IMG/VR virus record: IMGVR_UViG_3300032173_000015
Coordinates: 1-39,223 of that record
Length of the DNA: 39,223 nt
Direction: 5' to 3' (one strand)
Source: a virus
Shown: positions 22,532-30,491 of the stretch, piece after piece
Position numbering within the stretch: position 1 is the first letter of the stretch
Layout of the letters: the number at the start of each line of letters is the position of its first letter
Program-made: the position numbers and the translations under genes
Notes under the pieces: generated by a model
The model's input: the letters and a program-made list of their open reading frames with translations, nothing else
Databases searched by the model: none
What the model was told of the DNA's origin: nothing

Positions 22532-24643
22532 CTACAAGGCAGATACATTCTGCATCGTATTTGTTTGCATAGGTTGACTCATCTGTTGAGCTCCAGGCAT
22601 TTCCATCTTTGCACCTTGCTGTATTGTAGCTTGTTGCATAGTATCTTCACCTTTTTGCTCTTGACTTGAAGCCTTAACCATCTGAGATAGCGTGATTAAT
22701 TTCTCAAGATGCATTAAGTCCAAGCCTTCCATCTCTTTAAGAGCCTTAACCAAGTTGAGCAGTGCGGCTTCTTCGTCTCTGTGTGCGGCCGATTCTCGTT
22801 CTGTGGCCAAGGCTTGATTCTCTTGTATACGAGATATTCTTTCAAGACCAAGTCCAGTATCTGCTTTAGCTCTTGCTTGAAGAAGTTCTGTTTGAGCTTG
22901 AGCTTGCTGCATCTCTGTTTGCATTTGCATTTGCTGCATTTGCTGTTGCATTTGTTCTTGTTTTTGAGCATTCTCAATGATCTTCTTCTTGCCCTGCATA
23001 GTTGAAGCGTTAAGCAGATCTTCAGTAGATATTGGCACTCCAGCTTCACGTAACTGTAAAAGCTGTGCAAATTGCATTTGTCTTTGTGTAGTTGTATTAA
23101 GTCCCTCTTCAACAGCTGCGTCGTAACGGCCAAAAGACTTATTGTAGAACTGGTCAGTTGGCTCTTCTTCAATTATTCTCTTAACTTTTCCAGGAGTAAA
23201 GTTTTCTTGTATTATGTCTAAAATTAATTTCCCTAAGTGTCTTTGCGATCTATCCAATTGATCAAATAGGACTTGAAGTGTTGTAATACTTGCAGATTGT
23301 TTGAGCATGGTATCGTATCCAGAGCGTGAGTCACTTGCATTTAGACCGAGCAACTCTTCGTTAACACCAGATATCTCTAAAATTTCTTTACCTAGAAGTT
23401 CTGAAAGTTGGATCATGGATGGCGGTATTTGTGGAGCAACTATCTGTTGAACATCGGTCATCTGTGCTTCAGCTTTAAGAGCCAATCCTCGACCTTGACC
23501 TGAAAGGAAAACATCTTTTGGATTAACAAGCGAGTCTTCCTTGTAGATCCAGCCTGAATTGATTTGACTCTCAAGTATATCCAATTCGATGATCTTTCTA
23601 CGATTGAATAGATATTGCGCGTCCCGCAGGCCTCGTACCATCCCTTGGATTCTGTAAGGAAAATAAGGCATTTGAGGGTTAAAATACCCCAACACAGGAA
23701 CAAAAGGATAGCGGTCACCACTATAGCCAGGTCCGTCATACATCACCTTTCCTTGAATGACAATTGCTAACTTAACCGTCGGCACTTCTTGATCAACAAC
23801 TTCGATAGTCGGATAAGTCTTGAGAAATAACTTGAGCTTGTCATCGTCGTCAATACGCCATTCTTGAGTCTCACCAGTTTCCGTATCAACCAGCATCTTT
23901 TGCGTTCTATAATCTCTATAATAGAATTCATCATACGTAAGTAAGTTCTTATAACCGTAATTATAGCTCTCTGGCATGAACTGAAACTTGCCGTCACGGC
24001 CTGTCCCAGAGTCAATTCCCATGAGGGCGAGGATTTCTTCAGACTTGTCTGGTAATAGAGATATACACTCTCTTTTTGTGAGGAAGGATCGCTTCCATAA
24101 GGAGTTACAATCTGAAAGATCAGCCTTCCTGAAATAAGGATCAACAAGAAAACTATTATACGAACAGTTGTCGACTCTAATGTTTCCATTGACGGGATCA
24201 CTGCGATAATCTACCCATACGTGTAAAAAGTTTAAACCTGTGACTAGTGCACCTTGAAAAGACTCAGATATGGTCTCAAGAACGTTTTCCTGCGTGTTTA
24301 TCCACATCATTATCTTTGTAAACTGGTCTGCCGTCTCAGAATCACCATTCTCTATTGGTGTTACAACCGTAGACTTTCTGTTGCGTCTCTGGTGTCCTGA
24401 AACCATGTTAATCGTACGCTTTATACGATTAAAGTTAAAATTTCTACGCTTGTTAGCTGGTAAATTGCCATAGATGTCATTCCAAAGCGTTTGATCTCCT
24501 GCCTCAAAGCGTGTGTCGGTATCAGCTTCCCCCCAAAACGATTGATTGATCGTTATCGCCTCGGAATAGAAAGACTCCATACGCTGCAAGATCTCTTTAT
24601 CTGTTTCGTTATAATACTGCGGTGAAAGTTGGGGAAACAACAT
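22532..24643 (-). CDS. Portal protein, P22-like (703 aa)
   Basis: A 703-residue protein with features of the P22 portal family: an N-terminal helical part and conserved early region (FEAGDQTLWNDIYGNLPANK, then RRNFNFNRIKRTINMVSGHQ), the wing/stem region with GYFNPQMPYFPYRIQGMVRG and LRDAQYLFNRRKIIELDILE, and a Gln/Met-rich C-terminal coiled coil (about 560-625, KQEQMQQQMQQMQMQTEMQQ) like the P22 barrel. Its length is close to P22 gp1 (725). Twelve copies form the vertex through which DNA is packaged and ejected. The start is set by GAAAGGGATATAGA. It lies downstream of the terminase genes and upstream of head assembly genes. Confidence 0.85.
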   Translation of the reverse strand: MLFPQLSPQYYNETDKEILQRMESFYSEAITINQSFWGEADTDTRFEAGDQTLWNDIYGNLPANKRRNFNFNRIKRTINMVSGHQRRNRKSTVVTPIENGDSETADQFTKIMMWINTQENVLETISESFQGALVTGLNFLHVWVDYRSDPVNGNIRVDNCSYNSFLVDPYFRKADLSDCNSLWKRSFLTKRECISLLPDKSEEILALMGIDSGTGRDGKFQFMPESYNYGYKNLLTYDEFYYRDYRTQKMLVDTETGETQEWRIDDDDKLKLFLKTYPTIEVVDQEVPTVKLAIVIQGKVMYDGPGYSGDRYPFVPVLGYFNPQMPYFPYRIQGMVRGLRDAQYLFNRRKIIELDILESQINSGWIYKEDSLVNPKDVFLSGQGRGLALKAEAQMTDVQQIVAPQIPPSMIQLSELLGKEILEISGVNEELLGLNASDSRSGYDTMLKQSASITTLQVLFDQLDRSQRHLGKLILDIIQENFTPGKVKRIIEEEPTDQFYNKSFGRYDAAVEEGLNTTTQRQMQFAQLLQLREAGVPISTEDLLNASTMQGKKKIIENAQKQEQMQQQMQQMQMQTEMQQAQAQTELLQARAKADTGLGLERISRIQENQALATERESAAHRDEEAALLNLVKALKEMEGLDLMHLEKLITLSQMVKASSQEQKGEDTMQQATIQQGAKMEMPGAQQMSQPMQTNTMQNVSAL

Positions 24644-24710
24644 TCTATATCCCTTTCTAAAATTACTTAAAAGCAGCTATGCTTTTTATCTAATTCTAGA
24701 ATTGGCAACT

Positions 24711-25085
24711 CTATATATCAAGCTTATTATTTAGATCTTCAAACAATTTACGATCATCTTCATCTCTTCTGCCATTAATCTCATAAGCTCTTTGATCGAA
24801 TGCCCTCTTTTTCTTCGTCTTTAAAGGCACAGTATACTCACCCACAATCTTATCAGGCTCCCACACAAAACAGGGATTTTTCTTACAAGTCCAAGGATCT
24901 GGGCAATCAAATGCATGTGGCTTCATTGCTCTTGTTTGCATTTGTTGCTGTTGATCTTCAAAGTTTTTACGTGTTCGCTTGATAGATTCTTGAGTGCGTG
25001 GATCTTCTTTTACAGTAGGGGCAAACACGTGCTCACTTGAAATTGTATATCTGGTCTTTTTTTGTAGCCACTTAAGCAAATTCAT
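24711..25085 (-). CDS. Hypothetical protein with a Cys motif (124 aa)
   Basis: A 124-residue charged protein, MNLLKWLQKKTRYTISSEHV. In the middle a compact cysteine motif HAFDCPDPWTCKKNPCFVWE (about residues 57-76) could bind a metal or form a small loop. The C-terminal part is rich in Arg, Asp and Glu. It overlaps the upstream gene by 14 nt and lies directly before the portal. No family recognised; it may assist packaging or portal assembly. Confidence 0.65.
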   Translation of the reverse strand: MNLLKWLQKKTRYTISSEHVFAPTVKEDPRTQESIKRTRKNFEDQQQQMQTRAMKPHAFDCPDPWTCKKNPCFVWEPDKIVGEYTVPLKTKKKRAFDQRAYEINGRRDEDDRKLFEDLNNKLDI

Positions 25086-25626
25086 CTTTTTCTTTCTTCA
25101 TAAGCAATGCCATCTGCTCAGCTTCTGTCCATTCAGGTCGTTGCATATTAACTGGCACAGATTCAAGATTGATTGGTTTTTGTCGCTCAGCTTCTATCGC
25201 AATCTCTTTTATTATTTCATACTCTTCTGCGGCAATAGGCGATTGTACCTGTTCTGGAGTTTGCCTTAAAGCCATAAAACCTTTGATGCGGGACCAGGGA
25301 TCTTTGTGCTGACCTATCAACTCAATAGGCATAATTGCTTGAACATAAGAGACGTGTAAAGCCTCGCCAATTAAAACCTTTAAAAACTCCATTCTCTTTC
25401 GGCTATCACTAAAATCCTCAAAACCAAAAGTGTCTTTTTCTACCCATTCAACAACATATGACATATGCTGGTCTCTAAGTTGTTGATCAAGTTCGTCAGC
25501 TAATACTTTCAATATGTCATCAATATGCTGAAAGCAGGCTTCAAAGTTGCGTTCATCTGGCGTAAGTCCAAAGTGAGCACCGAGCTTATCTGCCTTTAAG
25601 GTTTGTAAATCTTTTCTTCTTTTCAT
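25072..25626 (-). CDS. Hypothetical helical protein between terminase and portal (184 aa)
   Basis: A 184-residue protein, MKRRKDLQTLKADKLGAHFG, mostly helical and acidic (FQHIDDILKVLADELDQQLR; RKRMEFLKVLIGEALHVSYV). AGAGGAATTTGA precedes its ATG, which overlaps the stop of the upstream gene (ATGA). Neighbouring overlaps point to translational coupling in the packaging operon. I cannot assign a family. Confidence 0.65.
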   Translation of the reverse strand: MKRRKDLQTLKADKLGAHFGLTPDERNFEACFQHIDDILKVLADELDQQLRDQHMSYVVEWVEKDTFGFEDFSDSRKRMEFLKVLIGEALHVSYVQAIMPIELIGQHKDPWSRIKGFMALRQTPEQVQSPIAAEEYEIIKEIAIEAERQKPINLESVPVNMQRPEWTEAEQMALLMKKEKDEFA

Positions 25627-26174
25627 TCAAATTCCTCTGCAGGTTTGCTGCCAGGTTTTACATCAATCTCGATATTTTCTATTACTATATACCACTGGCC
25701 ATAAAACGAGTCGTTGAACTTTTTTACAAGTAAATCAAATTCCTTATAAAAAGAATGCTCTATTTTCGTGCGGCTATTAAAATATTTCTTAAGCTTTAAG
25801 TCTTCTTCTTTTTTTATTTCTATTTCATTTGCTTCTATTTCAATGGGTTTTTCTATCCAATGCTTAACAGTATTCTTTACAATTTCTTCTTGAGTTTTTT
25901 GTTCTTGTTCTCTTGATGATAAAAATAATTTCTCTATGTTAAAAGAAACTTTATGGCTATCTATGTAATACTCGCCTTTATATTCTTCATTTATTCTTTT
26001 TATAACGCGATCTACTAATCTATCAACCATATCGAAAATATAATCCTGTTCTAAAAGACCAAGTCTGGTAACTTTGGTTTCAACTTTAGCAAAAAGAATT
26101 AACCCGGTATTTAATTCATTAAATCTATCTACTTCTTCGTTAAACTTTTTCCTTATTTCTTCTTCTATGTTCAT
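25623..26174 (-). CDS. Hypothetical charged protein (183 aa)
   Basis: A 183-residue protein rich in Glu, Lys and Ile, MNIEEEIRKKFNEEVDRFNE. Two similar segments are visible: DRVIKRINEEYKGEYYIDSH (about 73-92) and LVKKFNDSFYGQWYIVIENI (about 148-167), each with a helix followed by a G-x-(Y/W)-Y-I strand, so it may hold two copies of a small domain. A related plan (INEKYKDKYYIYACSC) occurs in the 28820-29095 product. GAAAGGAAATGA precedes the start. Function unknown. Confidence 0.65.
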   Translation of the reverse strand: MNIEEEIRKKFNEEVDRFNELNTGLILFAKVETKVTRLGLLEQDYIFDMVDRLVDRVIKRINEEYKGEYYIDSHKVSFNIEKLFLSSREQEQKTQEEIVKNTVKHWIEKPIEIEANEIEIKKEEDLKLKKYFNSRTKIEHSFYKEFDLLVKKFNDSFYGQWYIVIENIEIDVKPGSKPAEEFE

Positions 26175-26387
26175 TCATTTCCTTTCGTATAACTCATTCC
26201 AAAATTTGCATCTTTCTTCAACTTCCTTTTCTCTAAGCAATCTTTCTTTTTTAAAACGTTTCTCCCATAAATGAATATCGACAATGCAATAAGTTGAATA
26301 CGCCACAAAAATTACTATAACAAGCCAAGAAACCCAAGCAGGAATCAATTGCACAAGAATATAACCAGCAAGAATATTAGTTAACAT
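26175..26387 (-). CDS. Small membrane protein (70 aa)
   Basis: A 70-residue protein from ATG at 26387 (GAGG five bases upstream): MLTNILAGYILVQLIPAWVS, followed by WLVIVIFVAYSTYCIVDI, giving two adjacent membrane spans or one long one (about 3-43), then a basic, charged helix (EKRFKKERLLREKEVEERCK). It begins within the last codons of the large terminase gene. Small membrane proteins beside packaging genes are sometimes holins or superinfection factors; no evidence chooses between these. Confidence 0.6.
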   Translation of the reverse strand: MLTNILAGYILVQLIPAWVSWLVIVIFVAYSTYCIVDIHLWEKRFKKERLLREKEVEERCKFWNELYERK

Positions 26388-26394
26388 CTCTACC

Positions 26395-27759
26395 TCAATA
26401 ATGTGTTGGTTCATCGCTAAAAAATCCAGAACCCCTATTTGTTCCGTACATCGCTTCGTTATATCTTTTATCTATCTCCTCTGGAGAAGCACCATCTCTA
26501 ACTTTAGCCAAAGATACGCATAGATAGCGCATGCTGTCGGCATAATGGCTAGACCAGTTATGAAGAGGTTGTGTCTTATATACGCGTTTTTTTATATCAA
26601 ACTCCTGGCGATAATTCTCCAAAGCTTTGAGTAAATTCTTGCAGTTAATCTCATCAACCCATATTTTACTAAAAGCAGAACGAACTGACTCAATACCATC
26701 CATGATCGACATATCATTAGATATTGTAAATGTAACACCTAGTTGGCGCGCTTTTTCCCATCTAGTAATACCCGTACCAAGTTCGCGCACTTTTATATCG
26801 TGTGGTGCGATATGTTTGCCATATAAAAAAGGTTTAGACTCAAGTACTTTTATGTAGTGTTCAAGCCCCTCTTTTTGATTCTCATAGCAGTCTATTATAC
26901 GAACTGTTTGTCCAATAACCTGAAAAAAGATGATCGTTGTTGAATCCCTCATACCCAGATCCCACGCAGTATGAACTTTGAACCCGTTCTCCCATGGAAC
27001 TTGTCCAATCTGACCACTAAGTCTCATTCGATCTAGATACTTCGAATAATAAGATCCTTCAACACCCATCTCGAAGCTGCAATAATATTCTTGTTGTATT
27101 AAATCGTCACTCATGAGACCTTCGGCCTTCTCTTTCTCTATTTCATGAAGTGATATGTGATGAGTATCTTCAACAGAAAGTTTATAAGCAAACCAATCAT
27201 CAGAGTTCTGAGCTATGTTGTATAACTCCCATAAGTGATTCTTGCCCCGTGGAGTTGATATGAATAGCGCAGTTCCATCATTTGCAGTTAGAATTGGACG
27301 TAGATACTGATAGGCACGTGGATCTTGGAGAGCATACTCTGAAAATATACATAAAGAAGGGTTTGTTCCAACAAGGCCATCATAGTTATCAGAACCAACA
27401 ATCTGCAAAAGACTGCCATTAACAAAACGAATTTTCATCTCTTGGGAGTTCTTGGCTTCAATAAGTTCATCAGGGATAAAATCTAGAATACGTTTGCCGT
27501 CATTGGTGATGGAATCCCATAAGATCTTACGGCCTTGACTGTAAGTTGGAAATATATAATAGACAACACAAACGCGTTTGATGCATGTTCTAATTGCAAG
27601 TAGAAAAGCTGTCATGTCTTTACCAGCCCGTCTGGGTAATATTGCAACCACTCGACGGTAGCCTTCGTTCTCTATCGCATCAATGATTGGCTGCTGGTAT
27701 GATCTAAGTTGTAACCGGTCAAGTTTTATCTGTGTCTCTACTTTTACGTCCACGTTCAT
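26395..27759 (-). CDS. terL: Terminase large subunit (454 aa)
   Basis: The 454-residue packaging motor. The N-terminal ATPase is recognisable from an adenine-binding LRSYQ motif (18-22), the Walker A motif ILPRRAGKD (40-48) and a Walker B-like LCIFSEYA. The C-terminal nuclease shows acidic residues in HTAWDLGMRDSTTIIFF, in APHDIKVRELG and in HYADSMRYLC, as in RNase H-fold terminases (Terminase_6-type). It cuts concatemers and pumps DNA into the portal. Start at AGGAAACATG. Its beginning overlaps a small membrane-protein gene (27719-27874) by 41 bases in another frame. The predicted headful-type motor agrees with a circularly permuted map. Confidence 0.9.
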   Translation of the reverse strand: MNVDVKVETQIKLDRLQLRSYQQPIIDAIENEGYRRVVAILPRRAGKDMTAFLLAIRTCIKRVCVVYYIFPTYSQGRKILWDSITNDGKRILDFIPDELIEAKNSQEMKIRFVNGSLLQIVGSDNYDGLVGTNPSLCIFSEYALQDPRAYQYLRPILTANDGTALFISTPRGKNHLWELYNIAQNSDDWFAYKLSVEDTHHISLHEIEKEKAEGLMSDDLIQQEYYCSFEMGVEGSYYSKYLDRMRLSGQIGQVPWENGFKVHTAWDLGMRDSTTIIFFQVIGQTVRIIDCYENQKEGLEHYIKVLESKPFLYGKHIAPHDIKVRELGTGITRWEKARQLGVTFTISNDMSIMDGIESVRSAFSKIWVDEINCKNLLKALENYRQEFDIKKRVYKTQPLHNWSSHYADSMRYLCVSLAKVRDGASPEEIDKRYNEAMYGTNRGSGFFSDEPTHY

Positions 27760-27874
27760 GTTTCCTATGGTTGTCTTCTTTTTTCATTCCCCACCAAGTA
27801 AGTATTATTAGAACGATCATACAAATCGAGTTAATTAAGCCATTAAAGTCGTTGAGTATGTCGTTAACATCCAT
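27719..27874 (-). CDS. Small membrane protein overlapping terL (51 aa)
   Basis: A 51-residue frame: MDVNDILNDFNGLINSICMI, VLIILTWWGM and a basic tail (KKEDNHRKHERGRK). One membrane span (about 12-29) is likely. The ATG shares bases with the stop of the zinc-ribbon gene (TGATG) and AAGGGAA lies seven bases before it; the frame runs 41 bases into the terminase gene. The tight coupling and good ribosome site make it credible. Function unknown; small single-span proteins with a basic tail beside terminases can be holin-like. Confidence 0.6.
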   Translation of the reverse strand: MDVNDILNDFNGLINSICMIVLIILTWWGMKKEDNHRKHERGRKSRDTDKT

Positions 27875-28098
27875 CAAGTTCCCTTTTTATTCATCAATGC
27901 AAAGCATCGAGCACAATATGCCACCATCTTCTTGCCTCGTATCTCAACATAAGCAGTCTCTAAACTACCACATTTACTACAAACAATCTTTTTCCCATTT
28001 ATGATAGTTTCGCTTGTTGATTTAGTATACGTTTTTTGCATCAAAAATGGGCTTAAAGAGAAGAATAAGATCAAGGCAAATAGAATGTGTGCGATCAT
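27874..28098 (-). CDS. Membrane-anchored zinc-ribbon protein (74 aa)
   Basis: A 74-residue protein: N-terminal hydrophobic span (HILFALILFFSLSPFLM, about 4-20), then a zinc ribbon with two CxxC pairs, VCSKCGS and YCARCFA, about 20 residues apart. It could bind a nucleic acid or a partner protein near the membrane. The ribosome site is weak (CGAAAG, 8 bases upstream). It begins a short run of overlapping small genes ending in terL. Family not recognised. Confidence 0.65.
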   Translation of the reverse strand: MIAHILFALILFFSLSPFLMQKTYTKSTSETIINGKKIVCSKCGSLETAYVEIRGKKMVAYCARCFALMNKKGT

Positions 28099-28129
28099 GA
28101 AAAACTTTCGTTGGTAGACTCAAATTTCT

Positions 28130-28543
28130 TTAGTCATGTTTTGTCAGATTTTCTACTGTATCCAATGTAGGATCTTTGATAACGTCATTAGCAACTTTTA
28201 ACACACAAGTCTCGCAAGGACAGCCCTTGGAGACAAATCCCCTTTCTCTCGCAGTTTCGTGTTGTTTAATCACTTGTGTTATAAATGGTATTGATTTCTG
28301 GTCCATCAAAGATAAAGATATTGCATGTGCTGGGTGCAATATATCGTTTATTAAAGTCATTGTGGATACAATAGTATTTGCTTTATGGAGTCTTTCGTTA
28401 GTTTGATCGTTCTCTTTGATCTCTTCAGGAGTTAACTGTAATTTGGCTAACTCTTTCCCAAAAGAGTCTATGTATGAATAGCCCAAGTTAAGCATATTCT
28501 TTAATATCTCTCTGGTTTGTCGGGGGGTGTATTTAGTCTTCAT
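28130..28543 (-). CDS. Hypothetical helical protein, paralogue of next gene (137 aa)
   Basis: A 137-residue protein from ATG at 28543 (GGAAGGAAGACGA upstream), MKTKYTPRQTREILKNMLNL. Its helical core (GYSYIDSFGKELAKLQLTPE; ANTIVSTMTLINDILHPAHA) aligns in plan with the neighbouring 97-aa protein (GYGINFKLIDNITEGLTKAK; AIAAINIVLKPLEEISFLL), so the two seem to be diverged tandem copies. A Cys pair GCPCETCVL lies near the end. Function unknown. Confidence 0.65.
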   Translation of the reverse strand: MKTKYTPRQTREILKNMLNLGYSYIDSFGKELAKLQLTPEEIKENDQTNERLHKANTIVSTMTLINDILHPAHAISLSLMDQKSIPFITQVIKQHETARERGFVSKGCPCETCVLKVANDVIKDPTLDTVENLTKHD

Positions 28544-28833
28544 TCGTCTTCCTTCCAATAGGCTTCATTGAATTCCCAATTTTTCTTCATTTGCTCAGTA
28601 AATTTTGGTCTTAAAAGAAAAGAAATTTCTTCTAACGGCTTTAAAACAATATTAATCGCTGCAATTGCCTTGCAAATCTGGGACCTAATTTGCTTACGCT
28701 CTTCTTCTTTTGCCTTCGTCAATCCTTCTGTGATATTATCGATAAGTTTAAAATTAATACCATAACCTTGTTCAATAACTTGATCTATAATGTCTAACAA
28801 TTCTTCTCTTGTATAATCATCAAGATTCTTCAT
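28540..28833 (-). CDS. Hypothetical helical protein (97 aa)
   Basis: A 97-residue acidic helical protein, MKNLDDYTREELLDIIDQVI, with AAGAAGGAGTCAA before the ATG. The motif LLDIIDQVIEQGYGINFKLI and the later helix (IAAINIVLKPLEEISFLLRP) resemble those in the following gene. Stop and start of the two overlap (ATGA-type), which points to translational coupling. No family recognised. Confidence 0.65.
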   Translation of the reverse strand: MKNLDDYTREELLDIIDQVIEQGYGINFKLIDNITEGLTKAKEEERKQIRSQICKAIAAINIVLKPLEEISFLLRPKFTEQMKKNWEFNEAYWKEDE

Positions 28834-29095
28834 TTGACTCCTTCTTCTTAACTTTATCCACTCTTACGTCTATAGATTCTCCTCCGCAGCAACAAGAGCA
28901 AGCATAAATATAGTATTTATCTTTATATTTTTCATTTATTCCATCCAGTAATATTTGCCATAGATTATTTACTTCATCAACAATCTCATCTTCTTCTTTC
29001 TCTTGTTCTGTTCTGTTGTCAGGAAAGACTTCTGTAGATTCTCCAATATAAAAAACACCGTCTCTTTCTCCAAATACTAAACGTTTTTTATTCAT
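28820..29095 (-). CDS. Hypothetical protein with Cys-rich end (91 aa)
   Basis: A 91-residue protein from ATG at 29095 (AAGGAGGAGG immediately upstream), MNKKRLVFGERDGVFYIGES. Earlier in-frame starts lie inside the terminase small-subunit gene and lack ribosome sites. The second half (DEVNNLWQILLDGINEKYKD, then KYYIYACSCCCGGESIDVRV) holds an unusual C-x-C-C-C-G-G run that could bind metal or be redox-active. Starts and stops overlap with both neighbours. Function unknown. Confidence 0.65.
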   Translation of the reverse strand: MNKKRLVFGERDGVFYIGESTEVFPDNRTEQEKEEDEIVDEVNNLWQILLDGINEKYKDKYYIYACSCCCGGESIDVRVDKVKKKESNEES

Positions 29096-29630
29096 CCTCC
29101 TCCTTCTTCTTTTTAGGAACCAATCCAGTGCTTGGAATTTGGTCCATATGAACATGTATTTCTGTATTGCCAGGGTTTCCACTGGAGTCAGCTGCAATCT
29201 GCGCCTTACGGCGATCGTGGTATTCTTCTGCGGCTCTCCAATCTGGGTGGTATTGGTGTTGAACAAAGCTGACAAGAGAAGCATCGTATTTCTTTTCCAG
29301 GCCAAGTTTCATTCGCCTTTCGCCAATAATATCTAGCGCTTCAACTAATGCTGTTTGCAATTCGGGGTATAGTTTTACTAAACGTTCCCAGGTAGCTGGC
29401 CCCATACCGATAGAAAAGTGAAAAGGGGGTATTCTTATAGAATCTGGGTGTTTAGCGTACTTTATCAGAGCCTCTCCAGTCTTGGTAGCCCATTCTCTGG
29501 TAGTCTCTACGCGCATTCCTGTTTTGTTACTTCTGTATTCGTCCCATATCTGCGTGCATTTGGGATCTGGGTTTTTTGGACTGTAACCATCAAGAATGCT
29601 AGGCTTAGTAATTTTAGATATCTTCTTCAT
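29088..29630 (-). CDS. Putative terminase small subunit (180 aa)
   Basis: A 180-residue protein, MKKISKITKPSILDGYSPKN, with a helical core GPATWERLVKLYPELQTALV, then EALDIIGERRMKLGLEKKYD and ASLVSFVQHQYHPDWRAAEE, a plan that small terminase subunits use (DNA-binding helices followed by an N-A-S-x3-F-x-L-K-like motif and a W-R segment), and an end GNTEIHVHMDQIPSTGLVPK. I take ATG at 29630, which is closer to a purine-rich stretch than the upstream ATG at 29699. It should recognise pac DNA and stimulate the large subunit encoded downstream. Assignment by pattern and position. Confidence 0.65.
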   Translation of the reverse strand: MKKISKITKPSILDGYSPKNPDPKCTQIWDEYRSNKTGMRVETTREWATKTGEALIKYAKHPDSIRIPPFHFSIGMGPATWERLVKLYPELQTALVEALDIIGERRMKLGLEKKYDASLVSFVQHQYHPDWRAAEEYHDRRKAQIAADSSGNPGNTEIHVHMDQIPSTGLVPKKKKEEDE

Positions 29631-29740
29631 TTCTTCTTCTTTGTATACCCCGCAAAGAGTACTGATTAAGATCGTTATGATTGTAGTCGCGTACCCCATA
29701 GGGGCGGTTAATACAATGTTTTAATCACAATGCGGGGAAG

Positions 29741-30142
29741 TTATTTAAGTTCGCTAATTGTAAATTCGGTGCGTGCGTCTTTGCTGTATTTCTTGGTACT
29801 AATTATAACTGAAATGAGTGAATCATCAACCCAAATTACATGATTTCCTATGTCGCATAAAAACTTAATTAGATTATCATTATCGCACTTATAGAAATGA
29901 TAATCACCTTCATGAACATGTTTTATGCGTGTTTTGGGGATTTCCATAAAGAACGTAACTTCTAATTTGAGGGGGGTGCTGGCAAATAATGGCTCGATGC
30001 CATGTTGTGATCTGAGATGTATACCAGCGATTAACTTTATCTTCTTTTGGTTATCAAATACTCTGCCTTTGGCGAATCGTGCTCGTGCTAATGGGACACA
30101 TGGGCCGGGGATAACATAAGATCTTGAACGTAAAACTTTCAT
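29741..30142 (-). CDS. rusA: RusA-family Holliday junction resolvase (133 aa)
   Basis: A 133-residue protein with the RusA signature: a PLARARFAKGRVFD segment near the start, KLEVTFFMEIP, then the acidic centre YKCDNDNLIKFLCDIGNHVI and WVDDSLISVI, where Asp87, Asp89 and Asp106/107 correspond to metal-binding aspartates of RusA. The end matches too (KDARTEFTI). RusA dimers cut four-way junctions, removing branches from recombining or replicating phage DNA before packaging. It stands directly upstream of the terminase genes; CGGAG precedes its ATG. Confidence 0.85.
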   Translation of the reverse strand: MKVLRSRSYVIPGPCVPLARARFAKGRVFDNQKKIKLIAGIHLRSQHGIEPLFASTPLKLEVTFFMEIPKTRIKHVHEGDYHFYKCDNDNLIKFLCDIGNHVIWVDDSLISVIISTKKYSKDARTEFTISELK

Positions 30143-30176
30143 TCGTAAACTCCGTGGGTTAAACCCCCAAATGGAT

Positions 30177-30188
30177 ACACTTACGAAT
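30177..30188 (-). promoter_or_regulatory. Shared 12-mer upstream of rusA
   Basis: ATTCGTAAGTGT on the minus strand, 35 bases before the rusA start, is identical to plus-strand 33000-33011, just after the early promoter. It may be an operator or a common leader element. Confidence 0.35.
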
Positions 30189-30273
30189 GTAAAAGAAATT
30201 CAAAGAATAGTCATCTTAATTCTATCCCACCGTGACCTCACAGCGAACTAACACATTTGCTAAATTCGCTAAC

Positions 30274-30307
30274 AAAAAGTTAGGCCTAATTAGGGCCGAC
30301 TTTTTTT
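30274..30307. terminator. Bidirectional-type terminator between rusA and the upstream genes
   Basis: AGTTAGGCC and GGCCGACT pair around TAATTAG with one bulged base. The stem is flanked by AAAAA on the left and TTTTTTT on the right, so it has a T run in both directions. On the minus strand it starts at the stop of the 30306-30491 gene. The rest of the 30143-30305 gap holds the rusA leader and no gene. Confidence 0.7.
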
Positions 30308-30491
30308 ATTTCAGAGATAGTACCACAGCTTTTTTGCTTTTGATAAGCGATTTTTTTGAAGTTTTTTGGGGGGCCGACTCGGCCCGACCTTCTACATCTA
30401 TTTCATGAAGCAGCGTAAAAAACTCAGTCATTATCGTTAGATCTTTTTCAGAGAAACCCTCTTTTTCTAGTATTTCTTTTCTTTCTTTCAT
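30306..30491 (-). CDS. Hypothetical small protein (61 aa)
   Basis: A 61-residue protein from ATG at 30491, which overlaps the stop of the upstream gene (ATGA): MKERKEILEKEGFSEKDLTI, then MTEFFTLLHEIDVEGRAESA and a Lys/Ser-rich end. AAGGACGACC precedes it. It resembles short regulator-like helical proteins but has no visible motif that would name it. Confidence 0.6.
   Translation of the reverse strand: MKERKEILEKEGFSEKDLTIMTEFFTLLHEIDVEGRAESAPQKTSKKSLIKSKKAVVLSLK

Noticed and set aside
22714-23172. Minus-strand open frame inside the portal gene in another frame
   Set aside because: Cys/Lys/Leu-rich shadow of the Gln-rich portal C-terminus.
29630-29699. Longer start of the terminase small subunit (ATG at 29699)
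   Set aside because: No ribosome site and a hydrophobic start (MGYATTIITILISTLCG) unlike the family; the ATG at 29630 is preferred.
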